Assembly (NCBI GenBank): GCA_963845445.1
Contig: CAWJSE010000002.1
Location: 1,302,001-1,366,000, forward strand
DNA length: 64,000 bases
Origin: JABDBL01 sp963845445
GTDB taxonomy: Bacteria; Cyanobacteriota; Vampirovibrionia; Obscuribacterales; Obscuribacteraceae
Direction of reading: 5' to 3'
Within the stretch, counting starts at the first letter, position 1; the number at the start of each line of letters is the position of its first letter. The translations under genes were made by a program, and so were the position numbers. This document shows, piece by piece, positions 10,508-18,082 of this stretch. The notes under the pieces were generated by a model, which was given only the letters and a program-made list of their open reading frames with translations, ran no database searches and was not told where the DNA came from.

Positions 10508-10951
10508 TTATTCCTCTTCTGGTGATAAGCTTGGCTGAATATGCAAGAACTTTTTGATAGCAGCCAATCTTAGCTTCTTTCTTTGTTCATAGCTAAGCAC
10601 GTCTGCAAAAGCAAGAACGCGCTCAACCATCGAATCAAAAAATTCTGACTTCTTAGCTTGGGCTTGCTTAGCAATATCTTTGATTTTAGCTTTATCAATT
10701 TGCTCTTTGGCCAGTTCCTTACTCAATTGCTGAAATATTCCAATCATGTAAGACTTTCCTTGCGCAAATTTTCCTACGCCTTCCATTTTTAGCTCAGCCA
10801 ATTTTTCTAACTGTTCATCAGTAAGATCAATTTCGCGTAGTAATGCCAAAGGACCGTTGTGTTCACCATGCCCTTTATGCATGCCTCTTGCCCAAGGTGG
10901 TCCGAAACCAAAGACACCACTATCTTGTTTGCATCCATCCATTTTAAACAT
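10508..10951 (-). CDS. Spy/CpxP-like LTxxQ-motif protein (metal or envelope-stress associated)
   Basis: 147 residues. It carries an LTDEQLEKL motif (LTxxQ) and a second related YEQRKKL stretch, with long charged helices as in the Spy/CpxP/heavy-metal-resistance family. These are normally periplasmic chaperones, but here no signal peptide is visible (MFKMDGCKQDSG start), so location is uncertain. The N-terminus is His/Gly-rich (HKGHGEHNG). An AGGAGG ribosome binding site lies at 10957-10962. It is divergent from a MarR regulator, and two palindromes lie between them, so control by that regulator is likely. Confidence 0.68.
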   Translation of the reverse strand: MFKMDGCKQDSGVFGFGPPWARGMHKGHGEHNGPLALLREIDLTDEQLEKLAELKMEGVGKFAQGKSYMIGIFQQLSKELAKEQIDKAKIKDIAKQAQAKKSEFFDSMVERVLAFADVLSYEQRKKLRLAAIKKFLHIQPSLSPEEE

Positions 10952-10964
10952 ATGAAACCTCCTA

Positions 10965-10983
10965 CAAATGCAGTCTGCATTTG
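10965..10983. promoter_or_regulatory. Perfect 19-bp palindrome upstream of the Spy-like gene
   Basis: CAAATGCAG - T - CTGCATTTG, perfect 9-bp arms, immediately upstream of the AGGAGG of the minus-strand Spy-like gene. Size and symmetry fit the operator of a dimeric winged-helix regulator such as the adjacent MarR. The role is inferred. Confidence 0.5.
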
Positions 10984-11028
10984 CTTCTTGTGTATTTTCC
11001 TGATTTAGGTTATTATTTTATTATTATG

Positions 11029-11060
11029 GGTATCCTCATGGTGAGGTACCTCATTAATGA
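11029..11060. promoter_or_regulatory. Overlapping palindromes upstream of marR
   Basis: GGTATCCTCA-TGG-TGAGGTACC is an inverted repeat with one unpaired base. It runs into the palindrome GAGGTACCTC (11043-11052) and then TCATTAATGA (11051-11060). The CTCAT/ATGAG half-site recurs. It lies 22-53 bases before the marR ATG and is a plausible autoregulatory operator. Inferred from symmetry and position. Confidence 0.45.
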
Positions 11061-11081
11061 GCATACTCAATAAATTCTTTT

Positions 11082-11591
11082 ATGTCAAGCCGTCCCAAAA
11101 AAGACTCCAATAAATGTGCTGTGCCTGAAAGCAAAGCCGAAAGTTGCATGCATGCTCTCATACATACAGTAAAAATAATGAAGAGGTTCGGCGAGTCCAA
11201 ATTATCCGAACGTCCAGAATTCAAAAAATTGTCCGGTCCAAGAATAGGACTTATATTCATGATTGAAAAAGCCGGGTGCATAAGAATGGGCGATCTCGCC
11301 TCAAAACTTATGATTGCACCCCGCACCGTTACTGATTTTATAGATGGGCTTGAGCGCGATGGTTTCGTGCGGCGTGTACCTGATCCTTCAGATAGACGGG
11401 CAATGTTTATTGAATTAACTCCAGAAACTAAAGCTAATTTTCACAGAATTTCCCATATGCGAAAGCAATTTGCCGAAGAGTTATTTTCTACAATTACTTC
11501 GAAAGAACAAGACGAATTAGTTCGTATATTAGATAAATTAAGACAAGGACCACTCTCAAAACTTGTGCCAACAGAAGAATTGGGCGAGTAG
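11082..11591 (+). CDS. MarR-family transcriptional regulator
   Basis: 169 residues. The winged helix-turn-helix region is clear: GLIFMIEKAGCIRMGDLASKL, then the recognition helix APRTVTDFIDGLERDGFV, then the wing RRVPDPSDRRAMFIELT with the conserved DxRR. Flanking helices form the dimer interface. MarR proteins bind palindromic operators as dimers and are released by small phenolic ligands, oxidation or metals. The inducer here is unknown. Cys residues near the N-terminus (KCAVPESKAESCMHA) could allow redox sensing. It is divergent from the Spy-like gene. No strong ribosome binding site is visible before ATG 11082. Confidence 0.88.
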   Translation: MSSRPKKDSNKCAVPESKAESCMHALIHTVKIMKRFGESKLSERPEFKKLSGPRIGLIFMIEKAGCIRMGDLASKLMIAPRTVTDFIDGLERDGFVRRVPDPSDRRAMFIELTPETKANFHRISHMRKQFAEELFSTITSKEQDELVRILDKLRQGPLSKLVPTEELGE

Positions 11592-11703
11592 CTTTACAAG
11601 AATGATATGCCGAATGTAGCGCGAAAAATAATAGTAACCCAAATAAAGTGATTGCAGCTGCGCATAAAAGAATTATGCAGCAATGCCTAAGGAGAGCTTG
11701 TAA

Positions 11704-12575
11704 ATGCAAAAACATCTATTCTGGTCAATCATTCCCAGCCTTGTAATTACCGTTTCTTCTGCAACGGCACAGACTGATAACCTTCCATTGAAAGATTCAA
11801 CCGAACCAGGAACACTCGGGCAAACAGTACCCTTTGATGATAACTTTAAGCCTAAAGGCACTGGGGAGCAGCGGCCATTTGTGGCTGTTGGGCTGCAACC
11901 TCTGCGCGACCACCAGGTGGTCATTTTTGTTGACCGTTCGCTGTCTATGAGTACCCGCGATTGTCCCCAAGTTCCCGGTGCCCATGTAAAAGTATCAAGT
12001 AAGTCACATTTGACGCCTCAGCTATATTCAAGTCGCTGGGATTGGTGTTCTTATCAAGTGACACAAATGGCCAAACAAGCTAGATCAGCATTACCAGATG
12101 GCTTTACAGTTGTGCTCTTTGGCTCTTCGTTCCACATCCATAAAAATATGACTGCAGAGGGGCTTGAAGACATATTTCACACCAAGGCACCCTTTGGTGG
12201 CACGGTGCTTGGCCATCCGCTAAAGCGTATTTTTCAAGACTATTTCAATCAAAGAACTTTAACACCTGAGACTAGCAAGCCATTGCTGATCGGTATAATC
12301 ACCGATGGCACTCCCACAGACCATTCAAAAGTTCTAAAGACCGTCGTGAAGGCCACCAAACAAATGCGTAATGCAAAAGAAATAACAATAGTCTTTTTTC
12401 TCATTGGTGAGAAAGATTATAAGGGCAACGACTTTATTTGCAGTTTAATAGATAAGCTGAAAAGAAAGGGGCTTCATACAATATAGTCAAGGCTGTACCC
12501 TTTACTACATTGGAAAAACTTGGTCTGGCTCAGTCCCTGATTGTCAGCTTACAAGCGCCGGCAACAAGCGAGTGA
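11704..12575 (+). CDS. Secreted von Willebrand factor A-domain protein (one frameshift)
   Basis: About 290 residues once repaired. AAGGAGA lies 9 bases before ATG 11704; a signal peptide ends near SSATAQ. A vWA domain follows with the MIDAS metal site DRSLS (DxSxS, about residues 78-82), a Thr in PFGGTVLGHP and Asp in ITDGTPTD. It therefore probably binds a divalent metal and a protein ligand in the periplasm or at the surface. The frame breaks in the G run at 12468-12471. One added G extends the protein through YNIVKAVPFTTLEKLGL to a stop at 12573-12575; without it the protein ends early at 12486. It is preceded by the MarR gene, but a separate transcript is possible. Confidence 0.78.
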
Positions 12576-12799
12576 GCAAGATAATGGCTAAGCAGCTAAA
12601 CATGTTGCCAGCGAGGCTTTTGCATAATTGACAAGAAGTCTAGTGCCATTGCTACTGATTGACTTATTTATGAATTAGCGGTACAACAAATTAGCTGTTA
12701 TATGAATAAGCAACAAATCTCTTTTCAACAATAAATTATCAGTACCCCTGGTCTTTACCGCTGGTCTTTAATATCACACATTTATAAGAGGCACCGAAC

Positions 12800-13747
12800 A
12801 TGAACCTGAAAAGGAATCTCACTACCGCTCTGTTATTGAGTAGCGGAATAGCAATCCCCGCATTTGCTGATCTCGAAACTACAACAGTTAGAACAACAAC
12901 CGTGCCAGTTCCTGGGGGCACGGAAGTAACCACTGTCAAAACGACCAGCACTCCGGATTATCCTGCATTTGTTATACCGAACACCGGTAGCTACTTTATA
13001 ATTGACCCCGTCACCGGCAATGTCATCGGCAACTATGACCCGTCAGTTGGATTGGTTGATACTAAAGTGATTCAGCCAGGCGCAGTTATTATCAACAAAG
13101 AATCAGGTAGAGTAATTGCTGCCTTTGATGCAAATGGCAGAACCATTGAATTAGCTGTTGCTCCAGCTTACAATCCTTTTGTTACAGCCATTGATACTCG
13201 CTATGCCAAAATCGAAGCAATGATCGCAGATTGCACTGCCAGAGGTGTAATGGATGCTGCTGAAGCAGCCGCCTTAAGAACTGAGCTAGGTAGAATTCAG
13301 TCAGAAGAACTTGCTTACAAGCAAAGTAGTGGCATTCTTACTTATTCAGAAGCACTGCAAGTTGCCTTAGACCTTAACCAATTAGAAGATCGATTCAAAC
13401 CATTTCTACCAAAAGCGGGAGAAACTCCCTTGGTTGGTGCTCGCATTATCACTAGCAATAATCAATTAGTGGTTGTAGATGAAATTGAATATCGTCAAGC
13501 AAAACTGGCGCAAAGAATCGACGATGAATATGCTGCCGGCAGACTGTCTTCAGATCAAGTCTCTCGTCTGAAAGATCAATTGAATGCAGTAGCTGCTTTA
13601 AGAACAAAATACCTTAAAGATGGGCATTTGACCGAATCTGGAAAACAAAAAATAGCAGTTAAGCTTGATGCTGTTAATACCAAGATGGATCAAGACGTTG
13701 CTATCATCAATGCCAAACGTTCAAAGATTGGAATCAAAGTCAACTAA
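12800..13747 (+). CDS. Secreted protein with internal helical duplication, unknown function
   Basis: 315 residues with a signal peptide (cleavage near IPAFA). The mature N-terminus is Thr/Val-rich (TTTVRTTTVPVPGG). A segment about residues 50-120 (YFIIDPVTGNVIGNYDP, VIINKESGRVIAAFD) looks like a short beta repeat. Two related helical modules follow: one around YAKIEAMIADCTARGVMDAAEAAALRTEL, split by a linker, and one around AKLAQRIDDEYAAGRLSSDQVSRLKDQL. The repeat pattern (helix, Gly-containing turn, then a second charged helix) suggests an ancestral duplication. No enzymatic motif is seen and the family is not recognised. A strong terminator follows at 13786. Confidence 0.7.
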   Translation: MNLKRNLTTALLLSSGIAIPAFADLETTTVRTTTVPVPGGTEVTTVKTTSTPDYPAFVIPNTGSYFIIDPVTGNVIGNYDPSVGLVDTKVIQPGAVIINKESGRVIAAFDANGRTIELAVAPAYNPFVTAIDTRYAKIEAMIADCTARGVMDAAEAAALRTELGRIQSEELAYKQSSGILTYSEALQVALDLNQLEDRFKPFLPKAGETPLVGARIITSNNQLVVVDEIEYRQAKLAQRIDDEYAAGRLSSDQVSRLKDQLNAVAALRTKYLKDGHLTESGKQKIAVKLDAVNTKMDQDVAIINAKRSKIGIKVN

Positions 13748-13785
13748 GAGTTATAGACTCTGACTGATAGCGCAGTGAAGCATTT

Positions 13786-13830
13786 ATTACTGACTCTTGT
13801 TACTTATAACAAGAGTCAGTAATATTTTTA
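13786..13830 (+). terminator. Strong intrinsic terminator
   Basis: A perfect 17-bp stem (arms 13786-13802 and 13807-13823) around a 4-base CTTA loop, followed by an ATTTTTA tract. It ends the transcript of the secreted protein gene stopping at 13747. The stem also has A/T flanks on the other side, so it may act in both directions for the minus-strand gene ending at 13872. Confidence 0.85.
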
Positions 13831-13871
13831 ATCAACTCGAACGCAAGACAATCACAAGCAATAATTCCAGC

Positions 13872-14252
13872 CTATTTAGACATTGGTTCGAGCGCGGATA
13901 GGACTGTTACTAGGGCTGGTACTAATATGGGGGCCATGAATCCCATAAATCCTATTATTGATGCAAAAAGCCAATATGGCCAGTCTGTTGTTTTCACGGT
14001 TGGATCTTTACGCGATAGTTCTCGCCCAACAAAGAATATGACCACAATTGTCTGCAAAAATACGGGAGTCAACAGAATAAACTTAGCCATTGGATAATTG
14101 AAAAAAGGAACAGCACCACCGGGAGCCATAAGGTAAAGTGCCGCAGCTAAGCCGTAAGGACTCAGATTAAACAAAAGGAAAATCGCTATTCGCCTAATTT
14201 TCTCTAATTCTAATCGATCTGATACTATTACCGATTGATCTGACTCAGTCAT
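13872..14252 (-). CDS. Small four-helix membrane protein, paralogue 1 of 3
   Basis: 126 residues. The N-terminus is short and hydrophilic (MTESDQSVIVSDRLELEKIRR). Four predicted transmembrane segments follow: IAIFLLFNLSPYGLAAALYL, about 50-75 (KFILLTPVFLQTIVVIFFV), then, after the charged loop GRELSRKDPTVKTTDWP, YWLFASIIGFMGFMAPIL and the final ALVTVLSAL. It is about 60% similar by eye to the genes at 14339-14716 and 15293-15670, including RREL-RKDPT-WPYW. Function unknown. The conserved charged loop suggests a cytoplasmic contact site. The upstream sequence is also repeated between copies. Confidence 0.72.
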   Translation of the reverse strand: MTESDQSVIVSDRLELEKIRRIAIFLLFNLSPYGLAAALYLMAPGGAVPFFNYPMAKFILLTPVFLQTIVVIFFVGRELSRKDPTVKTTDWPYWLFASIIGFMGFMAPILVPALVTVLSALEPMSK

Positions 14253-14338
14253 CGCATTCTTACCCTAAATCACCCTTCACATTAGCATTTCCCTTTAATC
14301 AAGCACTGTAACATTTTTGCTATTTTTCATACTCCACC

Positions 14339-14716
14339 CTACTTGTACATTGGGACCACTGCATTTACGATAGTTATAAGAGCCGGTCCTAACATAGGTG
14401 CCGTGAATATTATAGAACCGAGCATGGCTGCGGAAAGCCAACACGGCCAATCTATTTGTTTCGCAGTTGAATCTTTACGCAGTAATTCTCGTCGAACGAA
14501 TAGAATCACCACAATTAGCTGCAACAACATGGGAGTCAATAGAATCACTCTAGCAACTGGATGATTGAAAAAAGGAATAACGAAACCCGGAGCCACGATA
14601 AGAGTAAGTATTGCCCAACTGTAGGGAAGTAGATTAAAAATAAGAAAGATCGCAATTCGCCAAATCTTCTGTGATTCTAATTGATCTGATACTAGCACCG
14701 GTTGATCTGACTCCAT
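14339..14716 (-). CDS. Small four-helix membrane protein, paralogue 2 of 3
   Basis: 125 residues, MESDQPVLVSDQLESQKIWR then four predicted transmembrane segments (IAIFLIFNLLPYSWAILTLIV, VARVILLTPMLLQLIVVILFV, CWLSAAMLGSIIFTAPML, ITIVNAVVPM). It shares the RRELLRKDSTAK loop and the PFFNHPVARVILLTP segment with its neighbours. GAGAGC lies upstream of the ATG as a weak ribosome binding site. Function unknown. Confidence 0.72.
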   Translation of the reverse strand: MESDQPVLVSDQLESQKIWRIAIFLIFNLLPYSWAILTLIVAPGFVIPFFNHPVARVILLTPMLLQLIVVILFVRRELLRKDSTAKQIDWPCWLSAAMLGSIIFTAPMLGPALITIVNAVVPMYK

Positions 14717-14889
14717 TTTATTGCTCTCCCAAACAACTGTTCAGTATTAGTGTTACCCTTTAAATCAATCACTGTAACGCTTTTGCTGTTTTTTCATACT
14801 TCCAAGTCTAATTTTAGCTTTATACTTATACTGACATATAGTAATTTCTGCCTTTCCCATCTTTAGCTATGAATAAATAGAAGAGAACT

Positions 14890-15282
14890 ATGCTGTTAGT
14901 AAAAACAAAATTAGATCAAAGTCCACTTCACAGATTCGGTCTCTTTGCTGAAGAATTTATTCCTGCTGGCACAAAAATATGGCAATTTATGCCTGGTTTT
15001 GATTTAGAAAAAACCGCCGAAGAAATGGCTTGTTTACCGGAGCATACTAAAAACTGGTTAAAACATTTTGGTTATCTGGATCATCGTATAAACCGATATA
15101 TTTTAAGCAGCGACGATGCTCGTTTTATAAATCACAGTGAGAGTCCCAACATGGGTCCAGACTTTGCAAAAGAACGACATGGTGTAGGTATAGCTTTGCG
15201 GGATATTAAAGTGGGTGAAGAAATTACCGTTGATTATCGCCTTATAGAAAACAATAGTTGGGTATCCAACAATAAAACTTGA
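14890..15282 (+). CDS. Single-domain SET protein-lysine methyltransferase-like protein
   Basis: 130 residues, nearly all SET domain. It has an N-terminal HRFGLFA turn (SAM-binding GxG-like), the pseudoknot motif RFINHSESPN (canonical RFxNHxCxPN, with Ser in place of the usual Cys), and the C-terminal GEEITVDY with the catalytic-pocket Tyr. SET enzymes transfer a methyl group from S-adenosylmethionine to lysine. Small bacterial versions of this length occur and their targets are largely unknown. There is no post-SET zinc cluster. It is transcribed opposite to, and inserted between, the duplicated membrane-protein genes. A weak GAAGAGA precedes ATG 14890. Confidence 0.85.
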   Translation: MLLVKTKLDQSPLHRFGLFAEEFIPAGTKIWQFMPGFDLEKTAEEMACLPEHTKNWLKHFGYLDHRINRYILSSDDARFINHSESPNMGPDFAKERHGVGIALRDIKVGEEITVDYRLIENNSWVSNNKT

Positions 15283-15292
15283 TGCAAAACAT

Positions 15293-15670
15293 TCACAGAT
15301 GAAACATCGGACGCAATGCCTCTACGATTGTTATTAGAACCGGTCCTAACATAGGGGTCATAAAGACTAAAATGCCCAGCATGGATGCAAAAAACCAATA
15401 AGGCCAATACCTTAAGTTCGTAGTTGGATCTTTACGCAATAATTCTCTTCGAATAAATAGAATCACAAGGACTAATTGTAACGATGTGAGAGTCAACAGA
15501 ACAACTCTAGCAGTGGGGTGATTTAAAAAAGGAATAACGAAACCTGGTGCTACAATTAAGGTAAATATAGCCCAACTGTAGGGAAGTAAATTATACAAAA
15601 GAAAGATCGCAATTACCCAAATCTTTTTCGGTTGATCCGTTACTACCATGGGTTGATCTGATGCAGTCAT
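15293..15670 (-). CDS. Small four-helix membrane protein, paralogue 3 of 3
   Basis: About 125 residues from ATG 15670 (MTASDQPMVVTDQPKKIW). The upstream in-frame ATG at 15712 would add residues not present in the other copies and is not favoured. It has the same four-helix layout and the same loop (RRELLRKDPTTNLRYWPYW). Its 3' end is only 10 bases from the convergent SET gene stop. Function unknown. Confidence 0.72.
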   Translation of the reverse strand: MTASDQPMVVTDQPKKIWVIAIFLLYNLLPYSWAIFTLIVAPGFVIPFLNHPTARVVLLTLTSLQLVLVILFIRRELLRKDPTTNLRYWPYWFFASMLGILVFMTPMLGPVLITIVEALRPMFHL

Positions 15671-16119
15671 AGCATTTTGCTCTATATACCCTACAACATT
15701 ACTGTTACCCACTAAATCCCCCGAAGTAACTCGTTTGCTGTTTTTTAGGCCTAATTTAATAACATATCTGGCTTAAAAAGCTTTCTGCGACTAACGTGAT
15801 CACCAGAAAGCATAAAGAATCCTCCACAGGTATAGTGAAAAGTTTTGAGATATTTCGGAGAAGTGGCCACATGAGCATATACAACTTGCAGAATAAAGAA
15901 ACTGTAAGCATGCCCATAGCATCCGCTAATTTTAGAATAATGGCAAAGTTCAGTTTATTTTACTAGATTCACAAATACTTAATGCCTGAACAATGCCAAT
16001 AAGTTGTCGCTGTTTTGGAGCGGGAGTAATATTAATCATACGATTCACATAAATGGAGTAAAACTACCGCAGGATGACACGGGACTTTCCTCCGCTGAAT
16101 CAAAGGAGCTAGACACATT
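15671..16119. other. Intergenic region upstream of the HtrA-like gene
   Basis: About 450 bases. It contains the third copy of the repeated upstream element (15699-15752) and an inverted repeat GCTTTCTG/CAGAAAGC (15780-15811) enclosing a GTGATCAC palindrome. A tiny ORF at 15870-15965 on the plus strand (31 codons, MSIYNLQNKETV; CGGAGAAG upstream) is possible but unsupported. No other gene is seen. Confidence 0.4.
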
Positions 16120-17151
16120 ATGACAAAAGCACAAAAAACACCAAAGCTTCAACTAGTTTCAGCAAACGGTTATAAGACGGCAAAACCTGAATTAGATATT
16201 CAGCAATCAGAAGATTTACTGCTAGATGCTTATTCTCGCTCGGTCTCAAATGCTGCTGAGCTATTGAGCCGTTCAGTGGTGAATATAGAAGTTGAAAAAC
16301 TAGATGAAAGAGGACGCAGTAAGCATAAAGCTCATGGTTCAGGATCAGGATTTGTATTTACACCAGATGGTTATATTTTTACAAACAGCCACGTTGTTAA
16401 TGGAGCCGAATCAATTAACGTTACCCTTTCAGATGGACTAACCGTTAAAGGAATATTAGTGGGTGAAGATGCACATAGTGACTTAGCCGTAATCAGAATC
16501 TGGGCACCGGATTTGGTACCAGTAGTGTTGGGTGATTCGCGCACGCTCAAACCTGGACACTTGGTAGTGGCAGTAGGTAGTCCATATGGATTTCAATCTA
16601 CAGTTACAGCCGGTGTGGTTAGCGCTCTTGGGCGCTCTATGCGCGCCCAAACGGGGCGTCTCATCGATAATATCATTCAGACTGATGCAGCACTTAATCC
16701 AGGTAACTCAGGCGGACCTCTGGCCAATTCGCGCGGTGAAGTAATTGGCGTCAACACCGCTGTAATTCTTCCGGCTCAAGGCATTTGCTTTGCTGTACCA
16801 ATCAATTCAGCCAAAACAATTGCAGTCACCCTTATGCGCGACGGATACGTGCGCCGTGCGTATCTTGGCATCGGAGTACAAAATATAGATCTAAGTCGTA
16901 GGCTGGTTAGATTTCATGAAATAGAAAACACAGGAGCAGTATTAATTCTATCCGTAGAGACAGACAGTCCGGCAGACAAAGCAGGATTGCGTGAAGGGGA
17001 CGCTATCATCGCTATCAATGGACATTCTATCAACAGCGCCGACGATCTGCACAGACTATTACTTGAAGCATCAGAACACAGTTCATGCATGGTAACAGCA
17101 GTGCGGCACTCAGAAAAAATAAATGTCGATTGCAAACCACTTCTGAAATAA
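16120..17151 (+). CDS. HtrA/Deg-type serine protease with one PDZ domain, no signal peptide
   Basis: 343 residues. The trypsin-like domain has the catalytic triad His91 (FTNSHVVNG), Asp121 (HSDLAVIRI) and Ser197 (NPGNSGGPL). A C-terminal PDZ domain (about 250-335) carries YLGIGVQN and SPADKAGLREGDAIIAING. HtrA enzymes are normally exported quality-control proteases. Here the N-terminus (MTKAQKTPKLQLVSANGY) is hydrophilic, so a cytoplasmic or peripheral location is predicted. AAAGGAG about 11 bases before the ATG supports the start. No paired sensor gene is adjacent. Confidence 0.92.
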   Translation: MTKAQKTPKLQLVSANGYKTAKPELDIQQSEDLLLDAYSRSVSNAAELLSRSVVNIEVEKLDERGRSKHKAHGSGSGFVFTPDGYIFTNSHVVNGAESINVTLSDGLTVKGILVGEDAHSDLAVIRIWAPDLVPVVLGDSRTLKPGHLVVAVGSPYGFQSTVTAGVVSALGRSMRAQTGRLIDNIIQTDAALNPGNSGGPLANSRGEVIGVNTAVILPAQGICFAVPINSAKTIAVTLMRDGYVRRAYLGIGVQNIDLSRRLVRFHEIENTGAVLILSVETDSPADKAGLREGDAIIAINGHSINSADDLHRLLLEASEHSSCMVTAVRHSEKINVDCKPLLK

Positions 17152-17233
17152 GATTAGGGACAGCACTATCCGTCAATGCCGCCCACTTCGTTCAAGGGCG
17201 ATCGCAAAAACCTCAAAACTTTATAGATTAAGA

Positions 17234-17362
17234 CTACCCGCGCTCAGTCGAGAGCATTGAACCCATTAAAATCATAAAGGCAAAGAACACCACTGTCGAC
17301 AAGATCAAAACCAAAATAAACCAAGTCGGAATTTTTTTCTTTGTCGTCTCAGAGTCGACCAT
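17234..17362 (-). CDS. 42-residue single-pass membrane peptide coupled to heme oxygenase
   Basis: ATG at 17362, 8 bases after the heme oxygenase stop, with GAGGT as ribosome binding site overlapping that stop (TGAGGT), so translation is probably coupled. The product is MVDSETTKKKIPTW followed by a hydrophobic helix (FILVLILSTVVFFAFMILMG) and a short tail ending ERG. It has the charge pattern of small membrane-complex subunits (positive cytosolic side first). The family is not recognised. It is too short for ordinary gene-length cut-offs and would usually be missed. Confidence 0.6.
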   Translation of the reverse strand: MVDSETTKKKIPTWFILVLILSTVVFFAFMILMGSMLSTERG

Positions 17363-17370
17363 GAAATACC

Positions 17371-17994
17371 TCAAACGCGAGTCATCAAATCATCAAATAC
17401 TTTTGATAAATTACTAAACATTTCTTTAGCCCCTTTTATTGCGTCTTCTTGCTCACTGGCAGAGAATTGGGCAGCGTTCATTTCGGCCTTAAAGTCTTGC
17501 CAATACCCAGAGAATTTGTCACCATAAGGATCGAAATAATTGGGTGACCCTGCCGCCCACAATCCGTATTTCTCCAGCTGCTTGCTCATTAATTTGGCAC
17601 CGTGCTTGCTCCCAAAGAGCACATATTCACAACCCAATAATGCCATAGGCTGCTTGCTCTTTAATTGTTCAATCTGATCAATAAGCTTTTTAGTAGCTGG
17701 TAGAGGCTTCAAATCAGCAACTTCTACTTGAGCTGCACGCAAGTCTGTCTGCAAATAATTTTGTTGATATTGATGATCGGCAATGACCGAAGCAATGATA
17801 TTACTATTCAACCTCAATTCACTGAGCGCATCTTCAAGAGCCTTATGTATCAAATACATTTGCTCCAGATAATTTACGAATTGCTCTTTAGGCACAGCAC
17901 CGCCAAACAGAGATTTTTGAAAGTCATTGCCTTCCGTCTGATTGTGCAAAAGCCTAGTTTCGTCTTTCAGAATATCCATAATATTGTTAACCAT
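17371..17994 (-). CDS. Heme oxygenase-family protein
   Basis: 207 residues, all-helical. The family's proximal-heme His region is seen near residue 16 (TRLLHNQTEG). The distal helix Gly-rich segment is LLGCEYVLFGSKHGA (matching the GxxYVLxGSxxGG pattern), followed by FDPYGDKFSGYWQDF. Heme oxygenase opens heme to biliverdin, CO and iron using reduced ferredoxin or flavodoxin, serving iron release or bilin supply. A member divergent enough to be a scavenging or non-canonical heme-degrading enzyme cannot be excluded. AAGGGG precedes the ATG. A tiny membrane peptide gene follows with translational coupling. Confidence 0.82.
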   Translation of the reverse strand: MVNNIMDILKDETRLLHNQTEGNDFQKSLFGGAVPKEQFVNYLEQMYLIHKALEDALSELRLNSNIIASVIADHQYQQNYLQTDLRAAQVEVADLKPLPATKKLIDQIEQLKSKQPMALLGCEYVLFGSKHGAKLMSKQLEKYGLWAAGSPNYFDPYGDKFSGYWQDFKAEMNAAQFSASEQEDAIKGAKEMFSNLSKVFDDLMTRV

Positions 17995-18082
17995 GCTTTG
18001 TGCCCCTTAAAGTATATGATCCTTTGTGATTGGGTATATTGTATAACCAATAGGCACACGATCCATTAATCAGAAGATAGTA

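Larger units (their letters stand above)
13872..15760. repeat. Tandem gene triplication including upstream regions
   Basis: Three minus-strand paralogues (13872, 14339 and 15293) carry matching upstream DNA. The pattern TTA(C/G)TGTTACCC..TAAATC.AT/CC..GTAAC..TTTTGCTGTTTTTT recurs near 14282-14330, 14746-14802 and 15699-15752. The duplicated unit therefore includes the promoter and leader, with a unit length of about 460 bases between copies 1 and 2. The SET gene (14890-15282, plus strand) lies between copies 2 and 3. Confidence 0.65.

Noticed and set aside
15870..15965. A 31-codon ORF before the HtrA-like gene
   Set aside because: A GGAG lies upstream, but the peptide has no recognisable feature. 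Too short to call without comparison.
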